Positions 1 through 10,301 of a DNA stretch of 64,000 nucleotides are shown here, one piece after another; position 1 is the stretch's first letter, and each line of letters opens with the position of its first letter. This DNA comes from an uncultured Mycoplasmatota bacterium (GTDB taxonomy: Bacteria > Bacillota_I > Bacilli_A > RF39 > UBA660): assembly GCA_947649365.1 (NCBI GenBank), contig CANSRH010000006.1, positions 1-64,000 of the forward strand. The letters run 5' to 3'. The notes beneath the pieces were generated by a model that did not search any database, was not told where the DNA came from, and worked only from the letters and a program-made list of their open reading frames with translations. The position numbers were made by a program, and so were the translations under genes.

Positions 1-157
1 TTATTATAACCCCCCCCCGAATGTTGTCAACAAAAATTAAACGTTATCATAATGTTAGTCAATAGATAAGCAAAAAAATAATAACTTTTAAAAAAGTCAT
101 TATTCTTATATTACTCACATTTAAAATTTTTAACCAGTTAAAAAATTTTCAAACAAA

Positions 158-1678
158 TTATTTTTCAGCATCAATTCTTTGAAATAAGATTTCTGGTTCA
201 TTCAAATCGTATACAGCATCTTCATTAAATTGAAATTCTTGATTCGTAGAATGAATTTGTTTCAATATCTTTTCACTTGTTTCTGGTAAAAAAGGACTTA
301 AAAACACTGCACATATACGAATACTTTCAATCAAATTATAAAGAACTGTTTCTAATCTTTCTTTTTTACTTTCTTCTTTTGCTAAACTCCATGGTGTAGT
401 CTCATCAATGTATTTATTACTACGACGCAACACATCAAAAATTTCATCCAATGCCCCACCAATTTCCAAACGATTCATGCGAGCATCTACTTTTTCTTCC
501 AATCCATTCACCATAGAAAGAAGTTCACCATCAACTTCTTCTATCACCTTTTTATTTTCTAAGTGACTTGCAAAATACTTCTTGGCCATCGCAATAGTTC
601 GGTTCACCAAATTCCCTAAAATATTTACTAAATCCCCATTCGTCCTTTCAATAAGGAGTTCTTTTGTAAACACACCATCAGAAGCAAAAGGAATTTCATG
701 CAAAACATAATAACGAACTTCATCCACGCCATACTCATGAACTAAATCATCTGCATAAACAACATTTCCTTTGGACTTACTCATTTTACCATCACTCATA
801 ATTAACCAAGGATGTCCAAAAACTTGTTTTGGCAAAGGCAAATCCAAACTCATCAAAAAACAAGGCCAATAAATCGTATGAAAACGAATAATATCTTTTC
901 CAATCAAATGCAAATCCGCAGGCCACCATTTCAAAAACTCTTCCTTACATCCATCTGTGTCATAACCGATATTGGTTATATAATTTGTTAAAGCATCTAG
1001 CCATACATACACCACATGTTTTGGATTTTCTAAAACAGGAATTCCCCAATCAAACGAAGTTCTAGAGACACACAAATCTTGTAATCCTGGTTTCAAAAAA
1101 TTATGAATCATTTCATTTTTTCGAGACTCAGGTTGTATAAACTCCGGATGAGTTTCAATATATTCTATCAATTGATTTTGATACTTACTTAATTTAAAAA
1201 AGTAAGCTTCTTCCGTTTTTAGTTCCACAACTCTCCCACAATCAGGACAATTTCCATCAACAAGTTGTGACTCCGTCCAGAAAGACTCACATGGCGTACA
1301 ATAAAGACCTTTGTATTCTCCTAAATAAATATCTCCTTTATTTAACATTTTCGTAAATATTTTCTGCACAATTTCTTCATGATGCGTATCCGTTGTTCTA
1401 ACAAACTTATCATAACTTGTATTCATAACATCCCAGATAGTTTTTATTTCACTCGCAACACCATCAACATATTCTTTTGGAGTCACTCCTGCTTCTTTTG
1501 CCTTCAACTCAATTTTTTCTCCATGTTCATCCGTACCCGTTTGAAAATAAACATCAAATCCTTTTAATCTCTTATAACGAGCAATTGCATCCGCTAAAAC
1601 AATCTCATAAGTATTTCCAATATGAGGTTTTCCTGACGTATAAGCAATTGCTGTTGTAATATAATATTTTTCTTTCAT
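158..1678 (-). CDS. metG: Methionyl-tRNA synthetase
   Basis: ORF 506 aa; TSGKPHIGNTYE (HIGH-like), CxxC pairs (CTPCESF, CPDCGR), KMSKSKGN signature. Confidence 0.97.
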   Translation of the reverse strand: MKEKYYITTAIAYTSGKPHIGNTYEIVLADAIARYKRLKGFDVYFQTGTDEHGEKIELKAKEAGVTPKEYVDGVASEIKTIWDVMNTSYDKFVRTTDTHHEEIVQKIFTKMLNKGDIYLGEYKGLYCTPCESFWTESQLVDGNCPDCGRVVELKTEEAYFFKLSKYQNQLIEYIETHPEFIQPESRKNEMIHNFLKPGLQDLCVSRTSFDWGIPVLENPKHVVYVWLDALTNYITNIGYDTDGCKEEFLKWWPADLHLIGKDIIRFHTIYWPCFLMSLDLPLPKQVFGHPWLIMSDGKMSKSKGNVVYADDLVHEYGVDEVRYYVLHEIPFASDGVFTKELLIERTNGDLVNILGNLVNRTIAMAKKYFASHLENKKVIEEVDGELLSMVNGLEEKVDARMNRLEIGGALDEIFDVLRRSNKYIDETTPWSLAKEESKKERLETVLYNLIESIRICAVFLSPFLPETSEKILKQIHSTNQEFQFNEDAVYDLNEPEILFQRIDAEK

Positions 1679-1695
1679 TTAAAAAACCTTCTTTC

Positions 1696-2430
1696 TTAAT
1701 ATCCACCATCTATTTTAATAATTTCATTCGTAACAAATGTATTCTCTTCACTACCTAAATAATAAACCAAACTTGCTATCTCTTCTGGTTCAGCAAACCG
1801 TTTTAAATAAATTTTAGAAATTTCTTCTTCCACCAAAGCACTGGGCAAATCTTTATTCATATCTGTATTGATCCATCCAGGTGCTACTGCATTTACTAAT
1901 ACTTTTGGAGCATACTCGATTGCAAAATTTTGAGTCAAAGAATTAATTGCTGCTTTTGAGGCATCGTAATCAATACTAGTAGGAAAATTACAATCCATTC
2001 CATTTGTACTAGAAATATTCACAATACGAGTCATAAATTCTTGATTTTTCATAAAAATCCCAAAATACTTACACATCAAATACGTTCCAGTAACATTATT
2101 ATGCATCGTTTCTTCAAATAGACTTGTAGGTCGTTCAGCCATTTCCATATCATAAACAATCCCTGCATTATTAACAAGTACATCAAGTCGACCAAACGTA
2201 TTTTTAACTTCTTGAAGCATTCGCGTTACATCACTCTCGTTTGCAATATCCCCCATACAAATAAGACATTTGATTGTTTTATTCACCTCTAGTTCCTTTT
2301 TTATCGTTAAAAATTCCTCAAAATGACTTCTTCCGTTCAATACAAGGTTATACCCCCCCTCAGCAAATTTTTTAGCAATGGCAAGACCTAAACCTCTTCT
2401 TGCACCTGTTATCATAACTACTTGATTCAT
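1696..2430 (-). CDS. SDR-family oxidoreductase (FabG-like)
   Basis: TGARRGLG nucleotide-binding motif, NNAG, YDASK catalytic motif. Start set to the Met at 2430 (RBS GGAGGAG); the 30 upstream residues in the ORF track are T-box leader. Confidence 0.9.
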   Translation of the reverse strand: MNQVVMITGARRGLGLAIAKKFAEGGYNLVLNGRSHFEEFLTIKKELEVNKTIKCLICMGDIANESDVTRMLQEVKNTFGRLDVLVNNAGIVYDMEMAERPTSLFEETMHNNVTGTYLMCKYFGIFMKNQEFMTRIVNISSTNGMDCNFPTSIDYDASKAAINSLTQNFAIEYAPKVLVNAVAPGWINTDMNKDLPSALVEEEISKIYLKRFAEPEEIASLVYYLGSEENTFVTNEIIKIDGGY

Positions 2431-2446
2431 AAAATCTCCTCCTAAA

Positions 2447-2650
2447 CAAAAAAAATCATAAATTAAGGGCGAGCAACAATACCCGCGGTACCACCTTAAT
2501 TCATGACTTTTATCATGCACTTAAATTCGTAACGAGAATGAACCGATTTAACTCCAGAACCATGTTCTTAATTTTTCCTTTATTTGCTCCCACCAACACA
2601 AACTCTCTTTAAAATTCCAAATCAATACTCTTTCCTTCTTCATTAATTAC
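2447..2650 (-). promoter_or_regulatory. T-box leader (probable Met specifier) upstream of the SDR-metG operon
   Basis: Minus strand has AATTAAGGTGGTACCGCGGGTATTGTTGCTCGCCCTTAATTTATGATTTTTTTT (T-box sequence plus terminator), stem I GAAGGAAAGAGTA and AGAGAG elements, and GAACATGGTTC with candidate ATG specifier at 2561-2563; promoter TTGAAA-N17-TACACT just upstream. Confidence 0.92.
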
Positions 2651-2679
2651 CAGTAGTGTAACATAGAAATTTTTTAGTT

Positions 2680-3201
2680 TCAAGCAATATCCACTTTACC
2701 AACAATAATAGAAGCAATCAATTTCAAAAGTGATAAATTTTCTTCTTTAAGTGGAGAATCTTGATAAAGAAGAAGAAGACCCAAACAATCAGTAGAAGAA
2801 ATAATAGGAAAAATAAAATAATAACCTTTTTTTTCTATTCCATTAAACATGTACGACTGCAAACTATTTTTATTAATACTCTCTCGATTTTGAATCAACG
2901 AAAGAAGCTGTTTATCCAAAGGAGAATCCATTGCTTCCTTAAAAAAATTAGCATAAATGACTTTATCACGATCCGTCACCAGCAAATTACAATCATAAGC
3001 ATTAACGACTTTATCACAAATCGAATCAATGCATTCCTTAAAATCTTTCATCTTAGAAAACTTTTTTAAAACAATTTTATCTTCCTCCACAAATATCTCT
3101 AAACTTTCCCCATCACGAATTCCCAAATTACGACGAATTTCTTTCGGTAAAACAATTCTTCCCAGCTCATCAATTCTTCGAATAACTCCTGTTGACTTCA
3201 A
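2680..3201 (-). CDS. spoVT: AbrB/SpoVT-family transcriptional regulator, SpoVT-like
   Basis: N-terminal MKSTGVIRRIDELGRIVLPKEIRRNLGI swapped-hairpin AbrB domain plus C-terminal GAF-like region, 173 aa. Confidence 0.85.
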   Translation of the reverse strand: MKSTGVIRRIDELGRIVLPKEIRRNLGIRDGESLEIFVEEDKIVLKKFSKMKDFKECIDSICDKVVNAYDCNLLVTDRDKVIYANFFKEAMDSPLDKQLLSLIQNRESINKNSLQSYMFNGIEKKGYYFIFPIISSTDCLGLLLLYQDSPLKEENLSLLKLIASIIVGKVDIA

Positions 3202-3328
3202 AAGATAATCACTCCTTACACCTACTAGTTTGAGTTACATAAAGAAAAATTATACAAAAGAAAACAAAAAACAAGAAAAAAGAAGCTTCTTTAAAGAAAC
3301 TTCAAAAAATATAGCAGAAAAGAAAAAT

Positions 3329-6300
3329 TTAACTCTCTTCTACATCTGACAAAATGAGTTGTAACAAAGGAACAAACGAATACAAAAAATGTTTTTTTTC
3401 TCTTCCAAGTAATAAAGAAATTAATATTCGTTTATTCAAATATTTCAAAGAAAATGCCGGATTAATATTATACGCTTCTAAAAACAACTTATCTCCCTTT
3501 ATTTTAGAAGAAATTTCTATAGGCAATTCTATTTCTACCATACGTTCTGTTTGTTTCACATGAGAAATATCCAATCGTTTCGCTAGCTTTTCAAACCATT
3601 CCTCATACATGTAAATTTCCATTTCTTCTGTAATTTTTCCAAAGCGGTCTTCTAAAACACCACGAATTCGTTCCAAAGAAGGCTGATCTTCAATTTCATT
3701 AATCAATTGATGAATTTCAATCTTAACATCCTCATCTGTTACATAACTATCACTAATATGTGTACTAACATTAACCAAAGATTTTACATCCGTCTCCTCG
3801 TCTTCCACAATTTCTCCTTGTAAACGTTTCATTTCCTCTTCAATCATTTTCATATAAAGTGTAATACCAACGGACTCCACAAAACCTGCTTGTTCACTTC
3901 CCAAAATATCCCCTGCTCCACGTAAAGACAAATCACGCATTGCAATACGATACCCACTTCCAAGTTCCGTAAAATCTTTTATCGCCTGCAAACGTTTTAC
4001 TGCAATATCGTTCAAAACTTTTCGTTTATCATATAACAAATAAGCATAAGCCATTCGATCACTTCGACCCACACGTCCACGTAATTGATAAAGTTGACTC
4101 AGTCCAAAATGGTCAGCATCATAAATAATCAAAGTATTTGCATTTGGAATATCAATACCAGTTTCAATTATAGTTGTACAAACCAAAATATCAAAAGAAT
4201 AAGAAACAAAAGATTCCATAATGGCATCCAATTCTTTTTTCGTCATCTGTCCATGAGCAAAACGAATACGAGCTTCTGGAACAAGTCGTGCTAGTTGCTG
4301 ACTAAACTCTTCAATCGAAGCCACCTTATTGTACAAAATAAAAATTTGACCTTTTCGAGATAATTCCTTATAAATAGCATCTTTCACAATCAAATCATTC
4401 TCACTTACTACATACGTCTGCACAGGATAACGATTAACTGGAGCAGTATCAATAATCGATAAATCCCGTAAACCACTCATAGCCATCTTTAAAGTTCTTG
4501 GAATAGGAGTTGCAGAAAGAGTCAAAACATTCACATCGTTTTTAAATTGTTTAATTTTTTCTTTATGTGTTACTCCAAAACGTTGTTCTTCATCCACAAC
4601 AAGTAAACCCAAATTTTTACATTGAATATCCGAACTCAGCAAACGATGCGTACCAAATACCAAATCAATTTTTCCAAGTTTCAAATCTTCTAAAATTCGT
4701 TTTGTTTCTTTCTGGGAAGTAAATCGATTCAAAAGAGCAATTTCAATAGGATACGTTGAAAATCGCTTTATAGCAGAACTATATTGCTGCTTTGATAAAA
4801 TCGTAGTTGGACACAAATAAAGAACTTGCTTATTATTAAGTATGGTTTTAAACATTGCTCGAAAAGCGACTTCTGTTTTACCAAAACCAACATCTCCGCA
4901 CAAAAGACGATCCATAGGAACTGGACTTCTTAAATCATTTTGGACATCCTCTATTGCTTTTAATTGGTCCTTTGTCTCTTCATAAGGAAACTCCATTGCA
5001 AATAAATCTTCCATTGGATAATCAACATAACTAGCACCCTTTGTACTTGTTCGTTTTGCATACAAGCGCATTAATTCCTCAGAAATATCCTTAATTTTCT
5101 TTTGAACTTGTCGTTTTTTTAGCTCCCAAGAAGAACTATTCAACTTATTCACCTGCGGTTTGCTGCCATCTTTATCCGTATACTTATAAATCGATGAAAT
5201 TTTCTCAACAGGAATATAAACCTTATCATTACCCAAATAATTAATTTGAATAAAATCTTTCTGCATTCCCATTTGATTTAACGTAACTACTCCGTTATAG
5301 ACACCAATTCCATGACTACGATGAACCACGTAATCCCCAAGTTGCAAAGCGTTTAGCGAATTAATCTTTTTTCCTATCTTTAGTGTATTCTTATACTTAA
5401 TATTCTCCTCATGGACTTCTTCAATATCGTTTTCAGATAGAACAACCAAAGATGGAAAAAGAAAACCTTTATTAATTTTTTTAAGTACTATATTTACCTG
5501 TTTTTCTGTTATAGATCCAGATTTACATAAAACGGAAAAAGGAAACAACTCACGAATTTCAAGAACTTGTCGTTCTTTAGACAAACAAAAAACAATTGTT
5601 TTCTTCTGCTGTAACCAAATCTCGACTTTTTCCTTTAACAAAGAAAAATTAGAACGAAAATTTTCTATTTCCGTGGCATGATATTTCCTTAATGGAAATT
5701 CACTAATTTCAGGAGTTTCTAACGTATCTATAAAAAGAAAAGAAAAAACTTGTAATTCAGAAAAATCATACATATATTTAGTAGAATCAGAAATTTCATT
5801 CGCTTTCTTATACTCTAAAATATCCTCCTGCAACCTATTATTTCCTGCCAAAATTTGTTGATAATCATAAAAAGCAACCAAAGGACTTTTTAAATAATCA
5901 AGAAGAGAACTATGTCCATCCACTACCAATTCTTCATAAGGAGAAAGAGTAATTTCAGTAATCGATTGTAAAGATAGCTGCGTATAGGAATCAAAATAAC
6001 GAATCGATTCTATCGAATTGCCAAAAAATTCAATACGAACCGGATGTTCTTCAAAAGTCAAAAACAAATCCAATATAAACCCACGAACTGCATAAGTTCC
6101 AGTCGCCGTCACCAAAGAATCTCTACTATAACCAAGTGCTTCTAAACGTTCTACCAATTCATCACGAGAATAAGTATCTCCAACATGCAAAGAGAACGTT
6201 TGATTTTTATTGCTTTCCAAAGAAGGCAAATATTTCAAATACCCCATTAAATTAGTCACAACAATATGTTTCCCTGATGACATCTTTTGTAAAGTTTCTA

Positions 6301-6562
6301 AACGTTTAATCTTCAAATCCGGTGAAATGGCCAAAGCAACACTAGACAAAAAGTCATCCATAGGAAAAAGAAGCACATCATCAGTATAAGTGCTTATTAA
6401 AGAAAACAATTGATTGCATTCATACAAAGAATTAGTCACAACAAGAATATTATTCTCCTTTTTTTCAAACAAAGAAAGCAAATAAAGTACATTTAGTTCT
6501 TTTGTTAAACCACTAATTCTTACATTTATTTCTAAAGTAAAGAGTTCTTCTAACCATTGCAT
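3329..6562 (-). CDS. mfd: Transcription-repair coupling factor
   Basis: 1077 aa; GDYVVHRSHGIGVY CarD-like RID, LCGDVGFGKTEVAFRA Walker A, DEEQRFGV, GRVGRSDR. Confidence 0.98.
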   Translation of the reverse strand: MQWLEELFTLEINVRISGLTKELNVLYLLSLFEKKENNILVVTNSLYECNQLFSLISTYTDDVLLFPMDDFLSSVALAISPDLKIKRLETLQKMSSGKHIVVTNLMGYLKYLPSLESNKNQTFSLHVGDTYSRDELVERLEALGYSRDSLVTATGTYAVRGFILDLFLTFEEHPVRIEFFGNSIESIRYFDSYTQLSLQSITEITLSPYEELVVDGHSSLLDYLKSPLVAFYDYQQILAGNNRLQEDILEYKKANEISDSTKYMYDFSELQVFSFLFIDTLETPEISEFPLRKYHATEIENFRSNFSLLKEKVEIWLQQKKTIVFCLSKERQVLEIRELFPFSVLCKSGSITEKQVNIVLKKINKGFLFPSLVVLSENDIEEVHEENIKYKNTLKIGKKINSLNALQLGDYVVHRSHGIGVYNGVVTLNQMGMQKDFIQINYLGNDKVYIPVEKISSIYKYTDKDGSKPQVNKLNSSSWELKKRQVQKKIKDISEELMRLYAKRTSTKGASYVDYPMEDLFAMEFPYEETKDQLKAIEDVQNDLRSPVPMDRLLCGDVGFGKTEVAFRAMFKTILNNKQVLYLCPTTILSKQQYSSAIKRFSTYPIEIALLNRFTSQKETKRILEDLKLGKIDLVFGTHRLLSSDIQCKNLGLLVVDEEQRFGVTHKEKIKQFKNDVNVLTLSATPIPRTLKMAMSGLRDLSIIDTAPVNRYPVQTYVVSENDLIVKDAIYKELSRKGQIFILYNKVASIEEFSQQLARLVPEARIRFAHGQMTKKELDAIMESFVSYSFDILVCTTIIETGIDIPNANTLIIYDADHFGLSQLYQLRGRVGRSDRMAYAYLLYDKRKVLNDIAVKRLQAIKDFTELGSGYRIAMRDLSLRGAGDILGSEQAGFVESVGITLYMKMIEEEMKRLQGEIVEDEETDVKSLVNVSTHISDSYVTDEDVKIEIHQLINEIEDQPSLERIRGVLEDRFGKITEEMEIYMYEEWFEKLAKRLDISHVKQTERMVEIELPIEISSKIKGDKLFLEAYNINPAFSLKYLNKRILISLLLGREKKHFLYSFVPLLQLILSDVEES

Positions 6563-6570
6563 AGTATCAC

Positions 6571-7116
6571 CTAATTGTATTGATTCATTGTTTTCTCTAT
6601 CCCATTACTAATAAAACAATCAATCACTTTTTCAAACATCACAAAATTACTTTTCAAACCCAAAAGTTCTTCTTTGGAAAACTTACCCAACACATAATCG
6701 ACAGTATTTCCATTTCTATCTCGTGAAATTCCTACTTTCAAGCGACTAAATGCATTGGTTCCTAAAGAAGTAATAATAGATTGAATTCCATTATGACCTC
6801 CAGCAGAACTATCCTTCTTTAATTTGTAATGTCCTATTGCTAAATCCATATCATCCTGAAGAACCAAAACATCCTGAATTTCTATATCATAATATTTCAT
6901 CGCTTTCACAACAGAATTACCAGATAAATTCATATAAGTCATTGGTTTTAAAAAAAGTACTTTCTCTCCATGAATGATTTGGATTTGATAAAGACCATCA
7001 AATTTTTTTTGCCAATCAACAGAGGAAAGGAACGAATCCAAAATCATAAACCCTACGTTATGACGTGTTTTCTCATATTCTTTTCCTGGATTCCCTAACC
7101 CAACAATTAATTTCAT
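6571..7116 (-). CDS. pth: Peptidyl-tRNA hydrolase
   Basis: MKLIVGLGNPGKEYEKTRHNVGFM; start moved to the Met at 7116. Confidence 0.96.
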   Translation of the reverse strand: MKLIVGLGNPGKEYEKTRHNVGFMILDSFLSSVDWQKKFDGLYQIQIIHGEKVLFLKPMTYMNLSGNSVVKAMKYYDIEIQDVLVLQDDMDLAIGHYKLKKDSSAGGHNGIQSIITSLGTNAFSRLKVGISRDRNGNTVDYVLGKFSKEELLGLKSNFVMFEKVIDCFISNGIEKTMNQYN

Positions 7117-7120
7117 ACCA

Positions 7121-7828
7121 TCACTTCCTAAAAATAGTTTTATAGCTTTTATAATTATGTACAAACAAAGGAGAAGATACAACCAAAGCATTCTTAGCAT
7201 GATGAACACACTTTATCAAAACAATACTTGCATTATAATTCTCTTTGGTGTACACAAATTGTATCTTTTTAGCAACCAATTGATATTTTTCACACAAAAC
7301 AAGAATTTCTTCTAAACGCTCTGGCAAATGAACCAAATAGAATACCCCATTTTCTTTCAAAGCATATTTTGCTATTTGAAACAATTCCTCCAAAGAAAGA
7401 AAAATCTCATGTCGAGCAATTGCCTTTTGTTCATTTTGATTAATCAAAGAACTTTCTTTGTACTTAAAATAAGGCGGATTCGCTGTAACAATATCAAAAT
7501 TATTTCCCGGGAAATATTTCCCAATGTGGATAACATTATCATGATAAAGAGAAACTTGATGTTCCAAACCATTCAACTTCACGCCTTCTAAAGCAAGTTG
7601 ATAAATCGACTCCTGAATTTCAAAACCCACTATTTTATTTTTATAATAATAAGATAAAACAAAAGGGATGACTCCGTTCCCTGTGCACAAATCTAATATT
7701 TGTTTTGAGTTATCCACACTATCCACAAACTCAGCTAGAAGCAAAGAATCCAAAGAAAATTTGAAACTTTCACTCTCTTGCACAATCTTCAAATTTTCAT
7801 AATCAAACAAATCATTGACGACTTTCAT
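7121..7828 (-). CDS. tRNA1(Val) adenine-N6 methyltransferase-like (TrmN6/YabB)
   Basis: SAM motif LDLCTGNGVIPF and NPPYFK catalytic motif; located next to ricT. Confidence 0.85.
   Translation of the reverse strand: MKVVNDLFDYENLKIVQESESFKFSLDSLLLAEFVDSVDNSKQILDLCTGNGVIPFVLSYYYKNKIVGFEIQESIYQLALEGVKLNGLEHQVSLYHDNVIHIGKYFPGNNFDIVTANPPYFKYKESSLINQNEQKAIARHEIFLSLEELFQIAKYALKENGVFYLVHLPERLEEILVLCEKYQLVAKKIQFVYTKENYNASIVLIKCVHHAKNALVVSSPLFVHNYKSYKTIFRK
7501..7516. promoter_or_regulatory. Candidate Noc-binding site (NBS)
   Basis: Perfect 16-bp palindrome TATTTCCCGGGAAATA containing the B. subtilis NBS core ATTTCCCGGGAAAT. Confidence 0.75.
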
Positions 7829-8603
7829 TATTCATGTCCACTTCTATAATTTCGTTATTACAATCCAATTTAATTTTTCGATTCAATACATCGACAGAAA
7901 TAACTTTTCCTTTTTTATTTTCATAATGAATAACATTACCAACAGAAGGAAGTCCCTTCTGTGCCTCCAAATAAGCTTGATCTTCGTAAGCCAAACAACA
8001 AAAAAGTCTACCACAACAGCCATTAATCTTTGAAGGATTCAAAGCCAAATTTTGATTCTTAGCCATATTCATAGAAACAGACTCCAAAGAAGTTAAAAAA
8101 GAACTACAACATAACTCTCTTCCACAAGGACCAATGCCTCCCACATTACAAGCTTTATCACGAGCTCCAATTTGACGAAGTTCAATACGAGTTCGATAAA
8201 TAGAAGCCAATTTTCTTGTAAGTTCACGGAAATCAACTCTCTCATCTGCCGTAAAAGTAAACAAAAGTTGTTTTTTACCAAACGTAAAACTAGCAGTTAA
8301 AAATCGCATATCTAGGGATAGCTCCCTAGCAAGCTTCTGCGCAGTTTTTAAGGAACTATCTGCATCCTTCAAATTTTGCAAATGTTTTTTATAATCTTCC
8401 TTTGTTGTCGTCCTAACAATTTCTTTTAAAGTATCCTTGAAATTGGCAATATCTTGTTCTGCCACTTTTTGCACTACTTTTCCATATTGCAAACCCTTCT
8501 CCGTATTGACAATTACACAAACATTATTATTAATATTCAATCCGCTTGCAGTAAAATAGTAAATCTTTCCTTTCTCACTAAACTTCACACCATAGATGTT
8601 CAT
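7812..8603 (-). CDS. ricT: PSP1-family protein RicT/YaaT
   Basis: Cys-rich CNVGGIGPCGRELCCSSFL and CCGRLFCCLAYE; synteny with holB. Confidence 0.92.
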   Translation of the reverse strand: MNIYGVKFSEKGKIYYFTASGLNINNNVCVIVNTEKGLQYGKVVQKVAEQDIANFKDTLKEIVRTTTKEDYKKHLQNLKDADSSLKTAQKLARELSLDMRFLTASFTFGKKQLLFTFTADERVDFRELTRKLASIYRTRIELRQIGARDKACNVGGIGPCGRELCCSSFLTSLESVSMNMAKNQNLALNPSKINGCCGRLFCCLAYEDQAYLEAQKGLPSVGNVIHYENKKGKVISVDVLNRKIKLDCNNEIIEVDMNNESRQ

Positions 8604-9426
8604 AAGAATCCTCCAATCTTAAAACAAAATCGTCCAATAACAAATGAAGATTCACATTAAAGTTTAAGCGGTCCAACATCTCCGAAACCAAACGAAGACG
8701 AGCCATTAAAATTTGACTTGAAAACGATTCCATCACTTTTAACTTTTCTGAAATAGATTTCCCTTGAAATAAATCATAATAAATTTGAAAAAGGGTTTTA
8801 AAGAAAAGAACCATTTCTTCTCTTTCTAACTTTTCATCCAAGACAATTTTATTATAAACGATTGTTTGTTGCTTTTCTACCTCAATTTTATACAAATAAT
8901 TCTCTGCAAGTTCATAAATTCGTTCTGAAATACCTTGGTTTTCTTTTTCATAAAAAATTTTGACTATCTCACATCGACTTTTAATAGTAGAAATCACGTT
9001 TTCACGATTATTAGTAATTAAAAAACCTAAAATATTCCTCTCAGGTTCCTCAATAAACTTTAACATCGTATTTGCAGAGGAAGCATTAAACTTTTCTGCA
9101 TCCTCTATAATATAAGTATTGTATCTTGACAAATAAGGGATACTAGAAAACTTTTGCTTCAAATCTTCCATTTGACTTTTTTTGATAGCTTGTCCATCTG
9201 GAATCACAATTTCTAAAGAAGGCAATTGGTCTGTTGCAATCAAATGACATAAATTACATTTGGAACATTGGGGAGTATAATCCTCTGGACAATTGACAAC
9301 CTTCACAAAGTCCTTAATATCTTGTAAAGCAGCCATTTTATCATTAGTTTCAATCAAAAAAACATGAGACAATTGATTCTCATTGTATTTTTTTATTAAA
9401 CCTTGAATTGCTTCATGTTGTGCCAT
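8578..9426 (-). CDS. holB: DNA polymerase III delta' subunit
   Basis: CxxC zinc motif (CSKCNLC), SSANTMLKFIEEPE. Confidence 0.92.
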   Translation of the reverse strand: MAQHEAIQGLIKKYNENQLSHVFLIETNDKMAALQDIKDFVKVVNCPEDYTPQCSKCNLCHLIATDQLPSLEIVIPDGQAIKKSQMEDLKQKFSSIPYLSRYNTYIIEDAEKFNASSANTMLKFIEEPERNILGFLITNNRENVISTIKSRCEIVKIFYEKENQGISERIYELAENYLYKIEVEKQQTIVYNKIVLDEKLEREEMVLFFKTLFQIYYDLFQGKSISEKLKVMESFSSQILMARLRLVSEMLDRLNFNVNLHLLLDDFVLRLEDSYEHLWCEV

Positions 9427-9446
9427 TTTTCACCACTCACTTCAAA

Positions 9447-9635
9447 TTATTTTGTCATAAAAAACATTGCCACCAAAGAAACTAAGCCTGGAACTCCTAA
9501 GAAAGTTACAGTACCAAGCGTAAAAACATTAATAGGAATCACAACATTCAATGAATTAATACATAAATCAAGACCATAGAGAAGTAAAAAAGCAAAAACA
9601 AACTTCTTAACCACTGCAACGATTTTTTTTAACAT
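9447..9635 (-). CDS. bofA: Pro-sigma-K processing inhibitor BofA family
   Basis: 62 aa two-TM protein with INVFTLGTVTFLGVPGLVSL; downstream of recR as in Bacillus. Confidence 0.8.
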   Translation of the reverse strand: MLKKIVAVVKKFVFAFLLLYGLDLCINSLNVVIPINVFTLGTVTFLGVPGLVSLVAMFFMTK

Positions 9636-9671
9636 AACAATATCACCTATTAATGCATTATATGCGAAAAC

Positions 9672-10301
9672 CTATCCAAAATATGAATCCGAAATAGTTT
9701 TGCGGTCATCAAGTGCTTTATCTAAAGTAACTACATCCATATATTCAATATCTGCTCCCATAGGAATACCATAAGACAAACGAGAAATGATAACATTCTT
9801 TTTCTCAAAAATTTTTTTAATAAACAATGTGGTGGTTTCCCCTTCAATATTTGATTTTAATGCTAAAATCAGTTCTGGTTTATCCAACTTTTCCACTCGT
9901 TCCATCAATGTAGATAAGTTAATATCTTCATACCCAATACCTTCGGATGGAGAAATCAAACCATTCAAAACATGATAAGTTCCACGATAATTTCCAACTT
10001 TTTCAAAAGTAAAAACACTCTTATAATCCTCAATAACACAAATAATATTCTTATCTCGTCCTTCATCTGAACAAATATCACAAACCTCTTTGTCTGTTAA
10101 ATGACCACAAATTTTACAAGAACGAAGAGTTTCTTTAGCTGTCAATAAAGAACTACTAAAATCAGCAATACTTTCTGTATTTAAATCCAAAGTAGCTAGA
10201 GCTAGACGTTCTGCACTCTTTTCTCCAATACCAGGTAACTTTTTATAGTATTCAATAATATTCTCAAGTTGTTTTGGATAAATCATATTAGAAAAGGCCA
10301 C
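9672..10301 (-). CDS. recR: Recombination mediator RecR
   Basis: LPGIGEKSAERLAL HhH, CxxC zinc finger, Toprim domain. Confidence 0.97.
   Translation of the reverse strand: MAFSNMIYPKQLENIIEYYKKLPGIGEKSAERLALATLDLNTESIADFSSSLLTAKETLRSCKICGHLTDKEVCDICSDEGRDKNIICVIEDYKSVFTFEKVGNYRGTYHVLNGLISPSEGIGYEDINLSTLMERVEKLDKPELILALKSNIEGETTTLFIKKIFEKKNVIISRLSYGIPMGADIEYMDVVTLDKALDDRKTISDSYFG

Noticed and set aside
2431-2520. N-terminal extension of the SDR ORF
   Set aside because: Encoded by T-box antiterminator/terminator RNA; a strong RBS precedes the internal Met at 2430.
3552-3567. parS-like TGTTTCACATGAGAAA inside mfd
   Set aside because: Three mismatches to the consensus including the central CG; probably chance.
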